Below, piece after piece: positions 33,135-45,156 of a stretch of 64,000 nt of DNA (the stretch's first letter is position 1; each line of letters begins with the position of its first letter). Made by a program: the position numbers and the translations under genes. The notes below the pieces were generated by a model that ran no database searches, had not been told where the DNA came from, and saw nothing but the letters and a program-made list of their open reading frames with translations. The stretch covers positions 62,001 to 126,000 of the forward strand of contig JAYWVB010000022.1 in the NCBI GenBank assembly GCA_039881045.1, read 5' to 3'. This DNA is from Chaetomium olivaceum. Taxonomy: Eukaryota > Ascomycota > Sordariomycetes > Sordariales > Chaetomiaceae.

Positions 33135-34118
33135 CTACGCGATCCCCTCCATCCTTCCGCCCTCAACGGCCCCCTCAACCTCCTCGGCCTTCCGTTTTCG
33201 CGGGCTCTCACCACCGCCGCCATTATCATCCCCACTCCACTCAACAACCTCCCACTCAATCCTTACTCTACCTCTCGGAACCGCGGCTCCGCCCCTAGCC
33301 TGGCGCAGTAATTCCCCCAGCCTGCTCCCTTCGGTAAGCGTATCCAACCACGACAACACCCCAACACTCCCCACCACCCCTTCATCCTCCCCACCGCCGC
33401 GCGTCCCAGCAGCAGCAGCAGCAGCAGCAGTAGCAGCGGCGGCGGCGGTAGCAGCATCCCCACTCAGAGTATAAGGACCCAAACCCGAACCCGACGCAGC
33501 AGCAGCAGCAGACGGGCTCGGGCTCGGGCTACGGGGCGACGGCAAGCCCAGGCCCGCCAACAGGCCCAGCTCCTCCAGATCCGCCAAGTCCTCCGGCAGC
33601 AGGCTGCCGAGCGTCAAGCAGATGAAATCGGCCTCGGCGGGCGGCGACTCGGACCAGAAGGACAGCGGCGTGCCGCAGAAGCCGCAGAAGTACCGCCGCG
33701 TGTGGCCCTGGCTCCCTCCCCCTTCCTCCTCGTCCCCGTCCTCCCCGTTCTGAGCGCCGCCGCCGCCGCCGCCGGGTGGGTCGTACGCCCGGTGGATCAG
33801 GGCGTTCGTCTCGTCGGCTTGTCGCGGGACCGCGGTCGCGCGGTAGTATTGCAGCGGCACGTGCAGGTAGGCGGGCAGCGGCGTGCCTAGGATTGAGCCT
33901 GTTTTGTTGCCGCCCGGGGGCGGGGTGGGTTAGTTTTATTTTACTTAGTCGTAGTATAGTAGTTGTTGTCGGGAGGGGAAGGGTGGCTTACGGTGTGAAG
34001 GGTGCGGGTGGAACAGAATTTGGGCGGTTTGGGTGGCTGGTCGGTCTGAGGGGAGTTGAATCATGTAGAGGTTGCGGCCGCAGTGGCAGCCGCCACGAAT
34101 GGGGCGGTTGAAGCTCAT
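33135..34118 (-). CDS. CENP-V/GFA domain protein
   Basis: Two exons, 33992-34118 and 33135-33898, with a 93-nt intron (33899-33991, GTAAGC...ACAG). The 296-residue product starts MSFNRPIRGGCHCGRN, the zinc-binding start of the GFA (glutathione-dependent formaldehyde-activating enzyme-like) fold, continues LGTPLPAYLHVPLQYYRA, and has the second zinc pair in RRYFCGFCGTPLSFW. A Gly/Glu insert precedes that pair, and an Ala/Ser/Pro-rich segment (33400-33530) interrupts the C-terminal part. The tail is basic (RKRKAEEVEG). Zinc binding is expected; the fungal proteins of this type have no established substrate. The frame is intact and both splice junctions restore the fold. Confidence 0.8.
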
Positions 34119-35187
34119 GGTTTGTTACCAAGGTAGGTCCCGGCGTCTTGCGCTGGGGAAAAAAAGTCCGAAAGTAATTGTATCCTCGGTGTAGAATGCG
34201 AGTTCAAGGTAATTGAAAGTTTGCGAGCTTCAAAATATGTGTCGGTTGTTGGTCGATGACAGCACTGGTCGGCCGATCGCCCGGTCTCCTCAAGAAAGAT
34301 GATGGTTGGCAGTCGGGCCAACGCAAAGCAGTCAGCCCTACTAAGCTGAGAAACAACAGGCTTTTGCAAGAATTATGGTAAGAAAACCTCTTCACTTCTT
34401 CATGTGATCGTCCGAACTGGGTCAAAGGTAACGGTTGTCGTGGGCAGGCATTCAACAGTGTCTTAAATCATGGGAGACACCATTCGAGCAATGGCTCCAT
34501 CACTTACATCACCGATTTTAGTTAGTGCTGGGGGGCACCCCACAATGCGTGTGAGCTTCTGTTTGGTTACCAGACTCAAACGCTCCAGGCAGGGAGGCTC
34601 CAATCCCCATGTTGAGACTACTTCTCAGCAGGCAGATCTATTCTGAAAGACACATAAATATTCCTGGGTTGAAGAAGGAAGTTGGATATCTCATCAATTT
34701 TAAGAATTGTTAGTGAAGCAATTGGTTTAATGTGGGATTACATCATCTTTCGTCATGAATACTGCCATTTGTAACAGACCGTTACCGCGTAATTACACGT
34801 GCTCAACCCAAGGTGAGGGACGAATAGTAGATGTGATGTATGCCGTGCTTCCAACGCAAGATATGGATAGACGGTAAACTCAAAACTAGTGAAGGATGAG
34901 TGAATCCTACTTCTTTTTGTTGAAACAAACTGACACAGTTAAGCCTTTTAAGTCTGCCCTTGGGGTGGTCGAGACAACTCCTTGTAATTTACTCTGTTTG
35001 TATCAGGTTACGAAATACGCCGTCAGCGATTGACAGGTTGATTGTCAACCTTGAGTGGGTCCTCCTGTCGCGTCGACCTCTCCTCCACACGCGCCAGGCG
35101 AACTCCAACTCTGCAACTTTCCATCTGCGGATCGGATCCATCGCTCAACCATTCCACATCCCCAGATCATTAAAATAGCGCGAAAAT
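34119..35187. other. divergent intergenic region
   Basis: About 1.07 kb between the GFA gene and POB3. It is moderately AT-rich with no conserved frame. It should carry both promoters. Confidence 0.4.
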
Positions 35188-37153
35188 ATGGCAGCCATGT
35201 AAGTCTCGAGTCTTTGGTTTTCATATCATTTCTGTGTAGTCCTCCATTTCCGTCATCTGCAGCGCATTCCCAGTCCGACGGACAAGTAGCTGACAATTCG
35301 ACAGCGAGAGCTTCGACAACATCCATTTGGACCTATCCAAAGAGCATGGAAAGTGCAGGTTTGCCGAGAATGGCTTGGGGTGGAAGCCTGCGGGCGGCGG
35401 CGATACTTTCACCCTCGACTCGAGCAACATCGGTGGCGCACAGTGGAGCAGAGCAGCTCGAGGCTACGAGGTGAAAATCCTGCAGCGAAATTCAGGGGTC
35501 CTTCAGCTGGACGGCTTTCAACAAGAGGTAGGGATGACGCGGCCGGGTTCGACGGGCATCGGCTGACTTGGAATAGGACTATGAACGACTCAGCAAAATA
35601 TTCAAGAACTGGTACAGCGCAACCCTGGAGAACAAGGAGCATTCGCTGCGCGGCTGGAATTGGGGCAAGGCCGAGTTCGGCAAGGCTGAGATCTCGTTCA
35701 ACGTCCAAAACCGTCCCGCGTTCGAAATCCCATACTCGGAGATATCCAACACCAACCTTGCGGGTCGCAACGAAATCGCGGTCGAATTCTCTGTCGCCGA
35801 CGCGGGCAAATCCAACGGCCAGAATGGTGCCACGCCAGGGAAGGGCAAGAAGGCCGCGGCCGGGAGAGACCAGCTCACGGAGATGAGGTTCTACATCCCC
35901 GGGACAACGACGCGGAAAGAAGCCGAAGGCAGCAATGCTGGGAGCGGCGTAGACGAGGAAGAGAAGAGCGCCGTCACGCTCTTCTACGATACTCTCATTG
36001 AGAAGGCGGAGATCGGTGAGACGGCTGGCGATACGATCGCCACCTTCCTGGATGTCCTGCATCTCACACCAAGGTCCGTACCACCTGCCCTGCCATCCCA
36101 TTGTTTTGTTTCTAACAGCCATCTAGAGGTCGGTTCGATATCGACATGTACGATGCCTCCTTCCGCTTGCGTGGCAAAACGTACGACTACAAGATTCAGT
36201 ACGAGGCTATCAAGAAGTTTATGGTCCTTCCCAAGCCCGACGACACCCACTTCATGTTGTGTATCGGATTAGACCCGCCTCTTCGACAGGGTCAAACGCG
36301 GTATCCGTTCCTCATCATGCAGTTCAAGCAGGACGAGGAAGTTACCCTGGATCTCAACCTCGCGGAAGAGGAGCTCAACGGCAAATACAAGGACAAGCTG
36401 CAACCCCATTATGAGCAGCCCCTGCACCAAGTTGTTGCGTACATCTTTAAAGGCTTAGCCAATAAGAAGATCACTGCGCCTGCAAAGGATTTCACAACGT
36501 ATGTTACTCAACCCCGTTGCTAACCGAAGAGCTTACTGACACGCGTGTAGACACCGCCAGCAGTACGGCATCAAGTGCTCGATCAAGGCGAGCGAGGGTT
36601 TCCTCTACTGCTTGGAGAAGGCTTTCATGTTCGTGCCGAAGCCGGCCACCTACATCTCATACGACCAGACGCAATCCATCACATTCTCCCCGTTAGTGGC
36701 GCCGTCTCGGCTTTGTCGACCTTCGATATCACTGTGCACATGAAATCCGGCGCGGGGTCCTCGCAATTCAGCAACATTAATCGCGAGGACCTGAAGGCTC
36801 TCGAGGACTTCTTCAAGCTTAAGGGCTTGCGCGTTAAGAACGAGATCGACGAGGAGACTACGCTCATGGCGGCGGCCCTGAGAGATGAGGCCATGGCCAG
36901 CTCGGACGAGGAGGTCGTCGGGGCCAAGGCGGACCGTGGCTCGGCGGACGAGGACGAAGAGAGCGTGGATGAGGACTTCCGTTCTCAGACCGAGAGTGAC
37001 GTTGCCGAGGAGTACGACAGCAACCACGAGAGCGACGGGTCCGGCAGCGCCGAAAGCGATGTCGACAACCAGGTCGATGAGGATGAGGATGAGGATATGG
37101 ACGACGAGGACGATGAGGAGGAGCGGCCGAAGAAGAAGAAGAAGACTGGTTAA
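35188..37153 (+). CDS. pob3: FACT complex subunit Pob3 (SSRP1 homologue), one frame break
   Basis: The histone chaperone subunit that with Spt16 reorganises nucleosomes during transcription and replication. Five exons: 35188-35198, 35305-35527, 35577-36073, 36127-36498 and 36551-37153, with introns of 106, 49, 53 and 52 nt. The N-terminus MAAIESFDNIHLDLSKEHGK is split after four codons, a very short first exon. Then come the SSRP1/POB3 N-terminal PH domain (GWKPAGGGDTFTLDSSNIGG), WNWGKAEFGKAEISFNVQNR, GRFDIDMYDASFRLRGKTYD, LDPPLRQGQTRYPFLIMQF and the C-terminal PH domain (HRQQYGIKCSIKASEGFLYC, NREDLKALEDFFKLKGLRV). The acidic tail ends in KKKKKTG, and there is no HMG box, as in other fungi. 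Within exon 5 the frame breaks at 36687-36692 (TCTCCCCGTTAG). One added base restores SITFSRVSGAVSALSTFDI and a 568-residue protein. Confidence 0.95.
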
Positions 37154-38173
37154 GTGGCAGTGGGTTGATGGTATCGCAGCCAGTTTCTAACGAGTGGCTA
37201 GGCCAAATTTCGACCAAGCTGGCTCGGGTTCGACTGGAGTGAAGTTTACAGGATGGCGTTGGGGATGGGAAATCAGCAGCATGAGGTACCATGCAGTGTT
37301 TTTTGATTGCATAAGTTTTTGCTTGGGTAGTTCACGATGTACGAATCAGAGGGGAAGCATCGAGTTTCGGGGTGTCATACGAAGTACACTCGGTACATAT
37401 CCGTACAGCAAGCGGGTTACTGCAGCCGGACACGTGCTTGAGGTGTGATGATGATGTATATACATCTGCTTGTAGCTGATATATTGTGAGCGAAAGATGG
37501 ATAATTCCTACCTGGATCATCCTGTAGCATTTCCTTTTTTTTTCCTTTTCCCTCTCCGTGTTTCTTATCTTGCTTCACCCATTCGTATGTACCAAGATCG
37601 AAAGGCGAGCTTCTCTTATCGGAATTTCGGCCGTTGATTCCTTCGGCTCATGCCGAGCTAAATTTACCCCAGCACAAGAAATTGAAGGCCCAGGCCAAGA
37701 TGGACCGTGCGTCATAGGCCCCCCACCAACGTCAACCTGCCGAGTCTGTCCACCAGACTGTGCGTGAGCTGTCCATTTTTTTACTTTTTTCGATTTCAGT
37801 GCCCCACCTGAACCCAGTCCACTGCACAGCATTCCTCAAGTCTTTGTTCGGCCTTTGCTAATAGCAGCTCCTGCAACCTCGCCCGTTCTCTCTGTCGTGA
37901 TTACCTTAGGTATCAACCTCACCGCCCTATACTGCACTCTCTCAGATCAATTTCGTGCACCCTTATCACCGTAAATTCACAGAGGATGGTGGCTTGCTAG
38001 AGGGGTTGATCCATGTGTGTCGGGCACTGCATTTGTTGCTGCCATTCCTGAGAATGCCGAATACGTCCACATTCACTACTTATCTGCTCGGGGTATAGCA
38101 CTTCTTGCAATCACGCATTCAAACCTGCTACTGGCGTTAAATCCACTCTACGAACACACATTACTGTCCGGCA
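37154..38173. other. intergenic, no gene seen
   Basis: About 1 kb between POB3 and the exportin-T gene, in the same orientation. It includes a T-rich tract at 37530-37560. No conserved frame or RNA was seen. Confidence 0.4.
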
Positions 38174-41100
38174 ATGGACGCCCAGGTGAGTGCTGTCGGT
38201 CGCGTGTTCCCCGCTGCCTAACCTTGCTGCCCCGCTATCGCAAGGGAAGGGAAAGAGTCGAAGGCCTTGAAGTCAATGTCAACGATATCAACACCGCCAT
38301 TCGGCCCCCACCCCGGCTCAGCCCTTCTTTCGGAACCTGAGCACTGTTAACAATCCGGCCTCGTGCAGATCGAGAATGCGATCGAGATCGCCTGGGACCC
38401 TGCCTCGGACCAGTCCCTCAAAGGCCAGGCCTTCGACTTTCTAAACCAACTCCGTACCGATTCCCAGGCCTGGCAGGTCTGCACCGATCTCTTTACCCGA
38501 ACTCCCCGTGCATCCCCCGTCGTACGACTGGTCTGCCTCGAAATAGTCAACAATGCCGTTCATTCGGGGGTCCTCGACAGCGGAGGCCTCGGGTTCCTTA
38601 AACAGTCCCTACTCGAATACATTGGGCGGGTTTACAGCGGTGAAGCCCAGGACCAAGTCGACCCAGCGCATTTACAGAACAAACTCACACAAACCCTTAC
38701 CTACCTATTCGTCGCCCTGTATAAGGAGGGCTGGGAGAGCTTTATCGACGACTTCCTGGCCCTCGCCCAAAAAGAAAACAACCTTCCCGGCGTGGTCATG
38801 TACCTGCGTATCCTGGGCTCGGTCCACGACGAAATCGCCGATCTTATGCTGAGCCGGCCAGACAACGAGGCGAGGCGCAACAACGACCTCAAGGACCTAA
38901 TTCGCGAGCGAGACATGCGGAAGATTGCTCAGTCCTGGCAGGACTTGCTGGCTCGGTACAGCAACCAAAATGACGCCGTGGTCGAGACAACACTCAAGAT
39001 TATTGGGAAATGGGTGAGCTGGATCGACATCCACCTGGTCATCAACCAGGAGATGATCAACTTGGTGTTGCCATTGGTCGGCAGGACACACGCGGCGGGC
39101 AGCGAAGACAAAGTCCGGGACGCGGCCGTGGACACCTTCACTGAGATTGTGGCCAAGAAGATGAAGCCCAGCGACAAGGCTGAGATGATTACGTTTCTGA
39201 ACCTCCGTGAAATTGTCACGCAGCTTCTGGCGAGCCCGCCCCTCAACGAATGGAAGGGGACGCCGCGATACGATACCGACCTTGCCGAAGCTGTGGCCAA
39301 GTTGGTCAACACGCTTGTGGCTGATGTGGTCCGTGTCTTGGAGGATAGCAAGGTCGACAACGATACGAGGGGAAGGCCGAACAGCTGCTCCGCGATTTCC
39401 TCCCATCCCTCCTGCGCCTCTTCTCGGACGAGTACGATGAAGTTTGCTCGACCGTCATTCCTTCCCTCACTGACCTCCTTACCTTCCTCCGCAAGGTCGG
39501 GCAACTGCCGCCCACTTACTCCGAGATGCTCCCGCCGATCCTAAACGCCATTGTTCTAAAGATGAGATATGATGAGACGTCGAACTGGGGTAACGAGGAC
39601 GAACAGACAGACGAGGCTGAGTTCCAGGAGCTGCGCAAGAAGCTTCAGATACTTCAGAAGAGCGTGGCGTCTGTTGACGAGAATCTCTGCATAGAATTTT
39701 TGAGCAATCTGGTGGCGAACATGTTTTCTACTCTTGAACAGCAGGGATCACAGATGGACTGGAGGGACCTAGACCTGGCTCTACATGAGATCTATCTCTT
39801 TGGCGAGTTGGCGCTGCCGAACGCGGGGCTGGCCCAAAAGAGCCAGCCAAACCCCCTCGCTGCCGAACGACTGGCCGTCATGATGAGTAAGATGGTCGAG
39901 TCAGGTAAGAATCATCGTGCCCTACGCTCAGCCATTTATTGATATATGTTGCTAGGCATCGCCAACTATCACCACCCGGCAATCCTCCTGCAATACATGG
40001 AAATCTGCACCCGGTACTACAATTTCTTCGAGGACCAGCAGCGCTATATTCCGCAGGTGCTCGAGAACTTTGTCCGGTTGGTGCACCACGATCACGTTCG
40101 GATCCGCACGAGGTCCTGGTACCTTTTCCACCGGTTTGTAAAGACGTTGAGGGCACAGGTCGGCAACGTGGCCAAGACAGTGATAGAGTCCATCAGCGAT
40201 CTCTTGCCGATCAAGGCCGAAGTCCCCGGCAACGACGCCGACGATGACATGTCCTCGGATGAGTCTGACCACTCGGCCGATGCCGTGTTCAGCAGCCAGC
40301 TCTACTTGTATGAGGCGATTGGCTGCATTTCCTCGACATCTGCCACTCCCCCCGTCGATCAGGGCCTCTACGCACGGTCGGTTATGGAGCCGCTCTTCTC
40401 CGACATGAGCGTGCACATGGACCGTGCAAAAGCTGGCGACCCGCAGGCCGTCCTACAGGTGCACCACATCATCATGGCCCTGGGGACCCTCGCCAACGGC
40501 TTTGCGGATGTGCATGCCGCCCAGCAAGCCAAACGGCCACAGCCCCACGAGGCTGTTTCTAATGAGTTCTCAAGGGCCGCAGAAGCGATTCTTATCGCAC
40601 TAAACCAGCTGAATGCCAGTGACGACGTCCGCGCCGCGTGCCGGTCGGCGTTCTCGCGGCTCCTCGGCGTCTTGGGTGCTGCGGTTCTGCCGCAGTTGCC
40701 GCAGTGGATCGAAGGGTTGTTGTCCCGTAGCTCCAGCAAGGACGAGATGGCCATGTTCCTCCGGCTTCTGGAGCAGGTCGTTTTCAACTTCAAGACTGAG
40801 ATCTACAACATTCTCGACATGCTCCTGACCCCGCTGCTCCAGAGAGTCTTCAGCGGCCTGTCGGAGCCCATCAACGGGACAGACGACGAGATACAGCTAC
40901 AGGAACTCCGGCGTGAATACGTAACATTCGTCCAGGTCATCCTCTCCAACGAGCTTGGCGGTGTTCTCGTCAGCGCCTCCAACCAGGGCACCTTTGAGTC
41001 CCTGGTCTCCTCCATCATTAACATCGCAAAGACCCTGACCCACGGCAACCTCGTCCCCAGCCGCATCGCCTTTAACGTTCTCAGTCGCATGGCCTCGCAG

Positions 41101-41466
41101 TGGGGCGGTCCGGACGTCGCCACCATCGGCGAGAACCCAGTCACCACGGGCGCGCCGGCGCCGGCCATTCCCGGGTTCGACCAGTTCATGATCGAGCATT
41201 TCCACGGTCTGTGCTGGACGGTGCTGCAAGACGGCGGGTTCAGGCCAAACACGGACGCGCAATCGCGCCAGATCCTGAACGAGATCGCCGTCATACAGCA
41301 GGTCATCTATTCCAAGACGGGCGAGGCGTTTATCAACCGCCTGCAGGGCGTCACTTTCCCGCAGCTGGGGATTGACGGGACAGAGTACCTGCGGGTGCTG
41401 ACCACGGCGCAGGAGAAGAAGCCGGTCGTCAATTGGTTGCTGGGGTTGTTGAAAGGGAGGAGGTAG
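38174..41466 (+). CDS. los1: exportin-T (Los1/Xpo-t), one frame break
   Basis: Karyopherin that carries mature tRNA out of the nucleus with Ran-GTP. Exons: 38174-38185 (only MDAQ), 38369-39904 and 39956-41466, with introns of 183 and 51 nt. The N-terminus IENAIEIAWDPASDQSLKGQ and KVRDAAVDTFTEIVAKKM match the family, as do HLQNKLTQTLTYLFVALYKE, SNQNDAVVETTLKIIGKWVS, TRSWYLFHRFVKTLRAQVG and HGLCWTVLQDGGFRPNTDAQ near the C-terminus. It is built of HEAT-like helical repeats. The frame breaks in the GGGG run at 39369-39372; one added base gives KAEQLLRDFLPSLLRLFSDE and a 1019-residue protein, normal for fungal exportin-T. The acidic loop (DDDMSSDESDHSAD) at about 40230-40280 is usual in filamentous fungi. 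Assignment is firm. Confidence 0.93.
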
Positions 41467-42867
41467 ATATTTGGGTCGGTAGATAGATAGATACCTGACT
41501 TCCCTGCTATGACTTGACTGATGGTTGGGATGGCAACGGGAGACAAATGTATTCTGTTGTTTGATTTATAGCCGCCGGTTCGTTTCTTGGGAGGTGTAAA
41601 TACTGTCCTTGAGCAATATGACTAGATAACAACTACGATGCACGGTACAGGTTACAAACCTATGTTTGGATGGGTACAGTACCTACTGTACCTAGGTAGC
41701 TCTTGCCTTTACGCAATCCTCAATAAATCAATCACCCCGTCTATGTTTCTTTTATCTGGCGATTGCTCTACGGAGTCGGCCTTACCCTTTCATCTGCTGG
41801 TTTGATTTTTGTATCCCCTTTTCTGCTCAATTCCGTTCGTATAAGACACTTCCCGTTTGTAGACGGTCGCCCCTACTCGGTATTTGATTTTTAGTCTTTG
41901 ATTTGTATCGTTTTCCTTCATCGTCAACCGTCTTCCGCTCTATACCTAGTACTAACTAAACCTTTCCTCATTGCCCTTTCCCCGTTTTGTTTACTATGGA
42001 TTTTACGACCTAGTAAGGCACTACATATACCTACCTAGTAAGCCACATACGACCGAGCAAAACACAATATATGCCTATCACAGCACTCGGAGGGTGGTGT
42101 TGGTTTGGGTAGGGGTCGGCCGTAGCAAGTCAAGGTTTAGTTTGATTTTATTTCTCGGGTTTCACCGCGGACATGATGGTGTTCTGGCATGCAGGTAGTT
42201 GGGCCATGGGCCCCTTTTAGTCACCCGATATCAAGCTGTTGATAGTTTAGGTCATGTCAGTTCATTTTGAGATACGCACGGTTGAAAGAACTAAAATCAT
42301 ATCGATGGGGCGAATATGAGTGCTGAGGGGAAATACATATAAGGTTTGACACTGAGGCAATGTGAACGGACATATGCTCACCGAGAATGCCCGACAACGT
42401 CAGAGCGCTGGGATTACTCGAGCACTCCCAGCGTCATCGCCGCTCAGGTGATGGTGTTTTGGTTGTTGTTTTGCCCCAGATGAACCTTAAGGTGCTCGCT
42501 TGTCGCCCCTCGGGATCTGAGCGTCTGGTCATTCCGGGAGATCACTTGGACGTGCTGGGTGAAGCCGCTTGGGGCAGCACCTGGTGACAGGTTAAGGTTA
42601 AGAGAGACATACTTGGGCTCTAATCACTCCATGCACGGCCACCAAAAACCTGTCTATAAATTCTTCTGCCGGTATGCCTCCATTCCCGACTTTCTCTTTT
42701 TCATCATCCATCCGTTCTTGGCCTTCTTTCTTCCTCTGCCCTCGCGCTCTGCTCCCGCGCTCTTTTCTCTCTGCCTCACTCTTTGCTCTCGGCCTCCCCT
42801 CTTGGCCTCTTCTCTCCCCGCCCCTCTTCTCTCCCTTCGTTCCCTCTCACTTCGTGGGAAAACGGAG
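41467..42867. promoter_or_regulatory. intergenic region and promoter of the next gene
   Basis: About 1.4 kb. The last 200 bp hold a TATAAA (42655-42660) and then a C/T-rich leader (42670-42850) leading into the ATG at 42868, a typical strong fungal promoter layout. Nothing else was recognised. Confidence 0.5.
42655..42660 (+). promoter_or_regulatory. TATA box of the Trp-rich-tail gene
   Basis: TATAAA about 210 bp upstream of the ATG at 42868 and followed by a long pyrimidine-rich leader. The spacing allows a 150-180 nt leader. Confidence 0.55.
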
Positions 42868-44972
42868 ATGTCTTCTCGCCGGTCCCCGTCCGGCCTGCCC
42901 CCCCAGGTCGTGGTTGAGGCTGCCGCCTCGACCGCTTTTTACGTGGCAGCCCTCGCTGCGACCTGGGACGCGGTGATCGCCGCCACCGCCGCCGCCGCTG
43001 GGGTCCCCGCCTCGGGTGTGCAGAGACCGGTCTCTGCTGCCCAGGCGGCCACCAACGTCGTCCGCGCCGCGCTGGCTGCTGCCGAGATGGTAGCAGCCAC
43101 CCTCCGAGACCTTGGCCTCCTCGAGGAGGACGTCTTCACTGCGGCCATGGCAGCCCTGCTGCCTGCCGTCGTCGCAGCCGCCCTCCCTGCCACCGTCGAG
43201 GAGGGGCCATGCCCGCCGCCGCCGTCGTCGTCGTCCCCGTCGCCCGCCTTTTCCCCGGTGGCGACCACCACCACCGCCGTTCCCTCTGCTGCCCCATCCC
43301 CTTCCGGGGCCAGCAGCCCGGTCTTGTCGTCCTCGGGGGGGAGCAGCTCGGTTTCTTCGTCTTCCGCTGCCCCCTCCCCTTCTGCCGCCCCTTCCTCCCC
43401 CGGGGGCAGCAGCCCGGCACTGTCGTCTTCGTGGGGGAGCATTTCGGCCTTCTCCTCTTCCGCCGCCCTTCCGTCCCTGGATGTCGGCCCCTCCTCTGCC
43501 CCCCCTTCCCCCTCTGGTGCCCCTTCCTCTCCCGGGGGCAGCAGCCCAGCCCTGTCCTCTTCGTGGGGCAGGATCTCCGGCCTTTCCTCGTCCGCCTCCC
43601 TTTCGCTCTTCGTCGCTCCCGCCTCTCCTCCCCGGACCAGCAGCCCGGCACCGGCCTCCTCCTCTTCCGCTGCCGGGGAGGAGGGAAGCAGCGAGGCGTG
43701 GTCCTCTCCCTCGTCACCCTCCTTCTCGGGGGACGACAGCAGCAGCGGCGGCGGCGGCTCCTCCTCGCCCTTCCCGCCCTGGATCGGCGGCCTCCCCACC
43801 CCGCCGTGCTCCTCCTCAGACGAGGACTCCTCGTCCGCCTCCTCCTCGCCCTCGTCCGAGGGCAGCCCCTCCCCTCTCCCTCCCCGTCCCCGTCCCCGTC
43901 GCTGCCGCCCCCACCCCCGCCGCCCTCACCATCCTCCTCGGCCGGGACCAGCAGCAGCAGCGGCTCGTCCTCGTCGGCTCCCGGGGGCAGCCCCTCCCCG
44001 CCCCCGCCGCCCTCCTCCTCCTGCCCCTCCCCGCGGGTTCGGACTCGGACTCGGGCTCGGGCTCGGCGTCCGGCCGAGAGACGGACGCGGAAGAGGCGGA
44101 AGAGGCGGAAGAGGCGGAAGAGGCGGAAGAGGCGGAAGAGGCGGGCAACGGCTGGGAGACGGCCAGCGAGAGCGTGTGGGGCCCGCCGCGGCTGTCGCTC
44201 GCCTACCTGGTCGCCCATTCCGTGCCAGACGACGACTACGATGGCGGCGGCGGCGGCGGCTGCCCGTATGACCCGCGGGTTGGCGTCGTTGGGGATGGGC
44301 GGCCTGTGGGCTTGGTGGGATGGCGGTCTCTGCTGCTGCGGTTGGTGGTGGTGCTGTGGGTGGTGCTGTGGGCGGTGCTGTGGGTGGATCTTCTGCGGTT
44401 GGTGGTGCTCTGGGTGGTGGTACTCTGGGTGGTGGTACTCTGGGTGGTGGTGCTTTGGGTGGTGGTGGGCCTGTCGTGGGAGAGTCTTCTGCTGTCGGGG
44501 GTGGTGATTCTGTTGGGGTGGACCTTCTTCTGCTGGTGCTGTGGGGGGATCTTCTTTTTGCTGTGGGCAGACCTTCTTCTGCTGTGGGGGATCTTCTTTT
44601 GCTGTGGAAGGACCTTCATCCGCCGGGGGTGGTGAGCCTGCTGCGGACGGACCCTCTGCTCAGTCTGCTGTAGGTCGATGGTTTGCTGTTGGAGATCCCG
44701 CCAGACCCCCGTCGTCAACTGAGTAAGTCCTGTGACCCGCGCTTTGGCCTTTGTCCCCCCTTGACCACCGTGCTAACCCGCTGGCAACGTGTAGAACAAC
44801 AGCGGTCACCCTCGCAGACTGGGTGGACGGCGTGTGGCAGCATTCCTGGCCTCCTGCCCGTGACGACTGGACCTGGGTGTATACCCGGTCGGGCATGGTC
44901 AGGGTCCTGCTGGCCAACATGAGGGTTCGTGGCGTCGGGTGGAGGACGTGGGATCGTGGTCGCGGGCGTTGA
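42868..44972 (+). CDS. low-complexity protein with Trp-rich C-terminus, unknown function (frame changes)
   Basis: Not recognised. The ATG at 42868 starts an Ala-rich helical domain (VVVEAAASTAFYVAALAATW, then ATNVVRAALAAAEMVAATL and DVFTAAMAALLPAVVAAALP). This is followed by about 300 residues of Ser/Pro/Gly low complexity with repeated GGSSPALSSSWG, an acidic EEA repeat and ETASESVWGPPRLSLAYLVA. Next come Gly-Gly-Ala/Val repeats and a last exon (44795-44972) after a textbook 72-nt intron (44723-44794, GTAAGT, GCTAAC branch, GTAG). That exon reads TTAVTLADWVDGVWQHSWPP, DDWTWVYTRSGMVRVLLANM and GVGWRTWDRGRGR. The frame shifts four times in repeats, always in the direction of a missing base; four added bases give 678 residues. 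TATA box, CT-rich leader, intron and AATAAA signal all support transcription of this strand. Confidence 0.55.
44089..44144 (+). repeat. 9-bp tandem repeat (gaagaggcg)n
   Basis: About six perfect copies of a 9-bp unit encoding Glu-Glu-Ala in the gene at 42868-44972. It is a coding minisatellite. Confidence 0.9.
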
Positions 44973-44975
44973 CCA

Positions 44976-45080
44976 GACGCCTTGGATGACTCGATTGTCC
45001 TCTGGTCTTAGACGCCTTGGATGACTCGATTGTCCTCTGGTCTTAGACGCCTTGGATGATTGGGTTGTCCGCTGGCCTTC
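44976..45080 (+). repeat. three tandem 35-bp repeats just after the stop codon
   Basis: Copies at 44976-45010 and 45011-45045 are identical; a third at 45046-45080 has diverged in its second half. The unit starts gacgccttggatga. The array begins three bases after the TGA at 44970-44972, so it lies in the 3' untranslated region. Confidence 0.95.
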
Positions 45081-45150
45081 GCCCCGTGGCGTCACGGTCC
45101 CCGTTCTCGCTGCTGGAGTATTTTTTGTCTTTATTCTTTTTTTATAAAAT

Positions 45151-45156
45151 AATAAA
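45151..45156 (+). terminator. AATAAA polyadenylation signal
   Basis: Canonical AATAAA within an AT-rich stretch about 180 bp after the stop at 44972. It fits the plus-strand gene. Confidence 0.6.

Noticed and set aside
42939..43799. 286-codon minus-strand acidic frame
   Set aside because: It lies opposite the low-complexity gene. The TATA box, CT leader, intron and AATAAA signal all support the plus strand.
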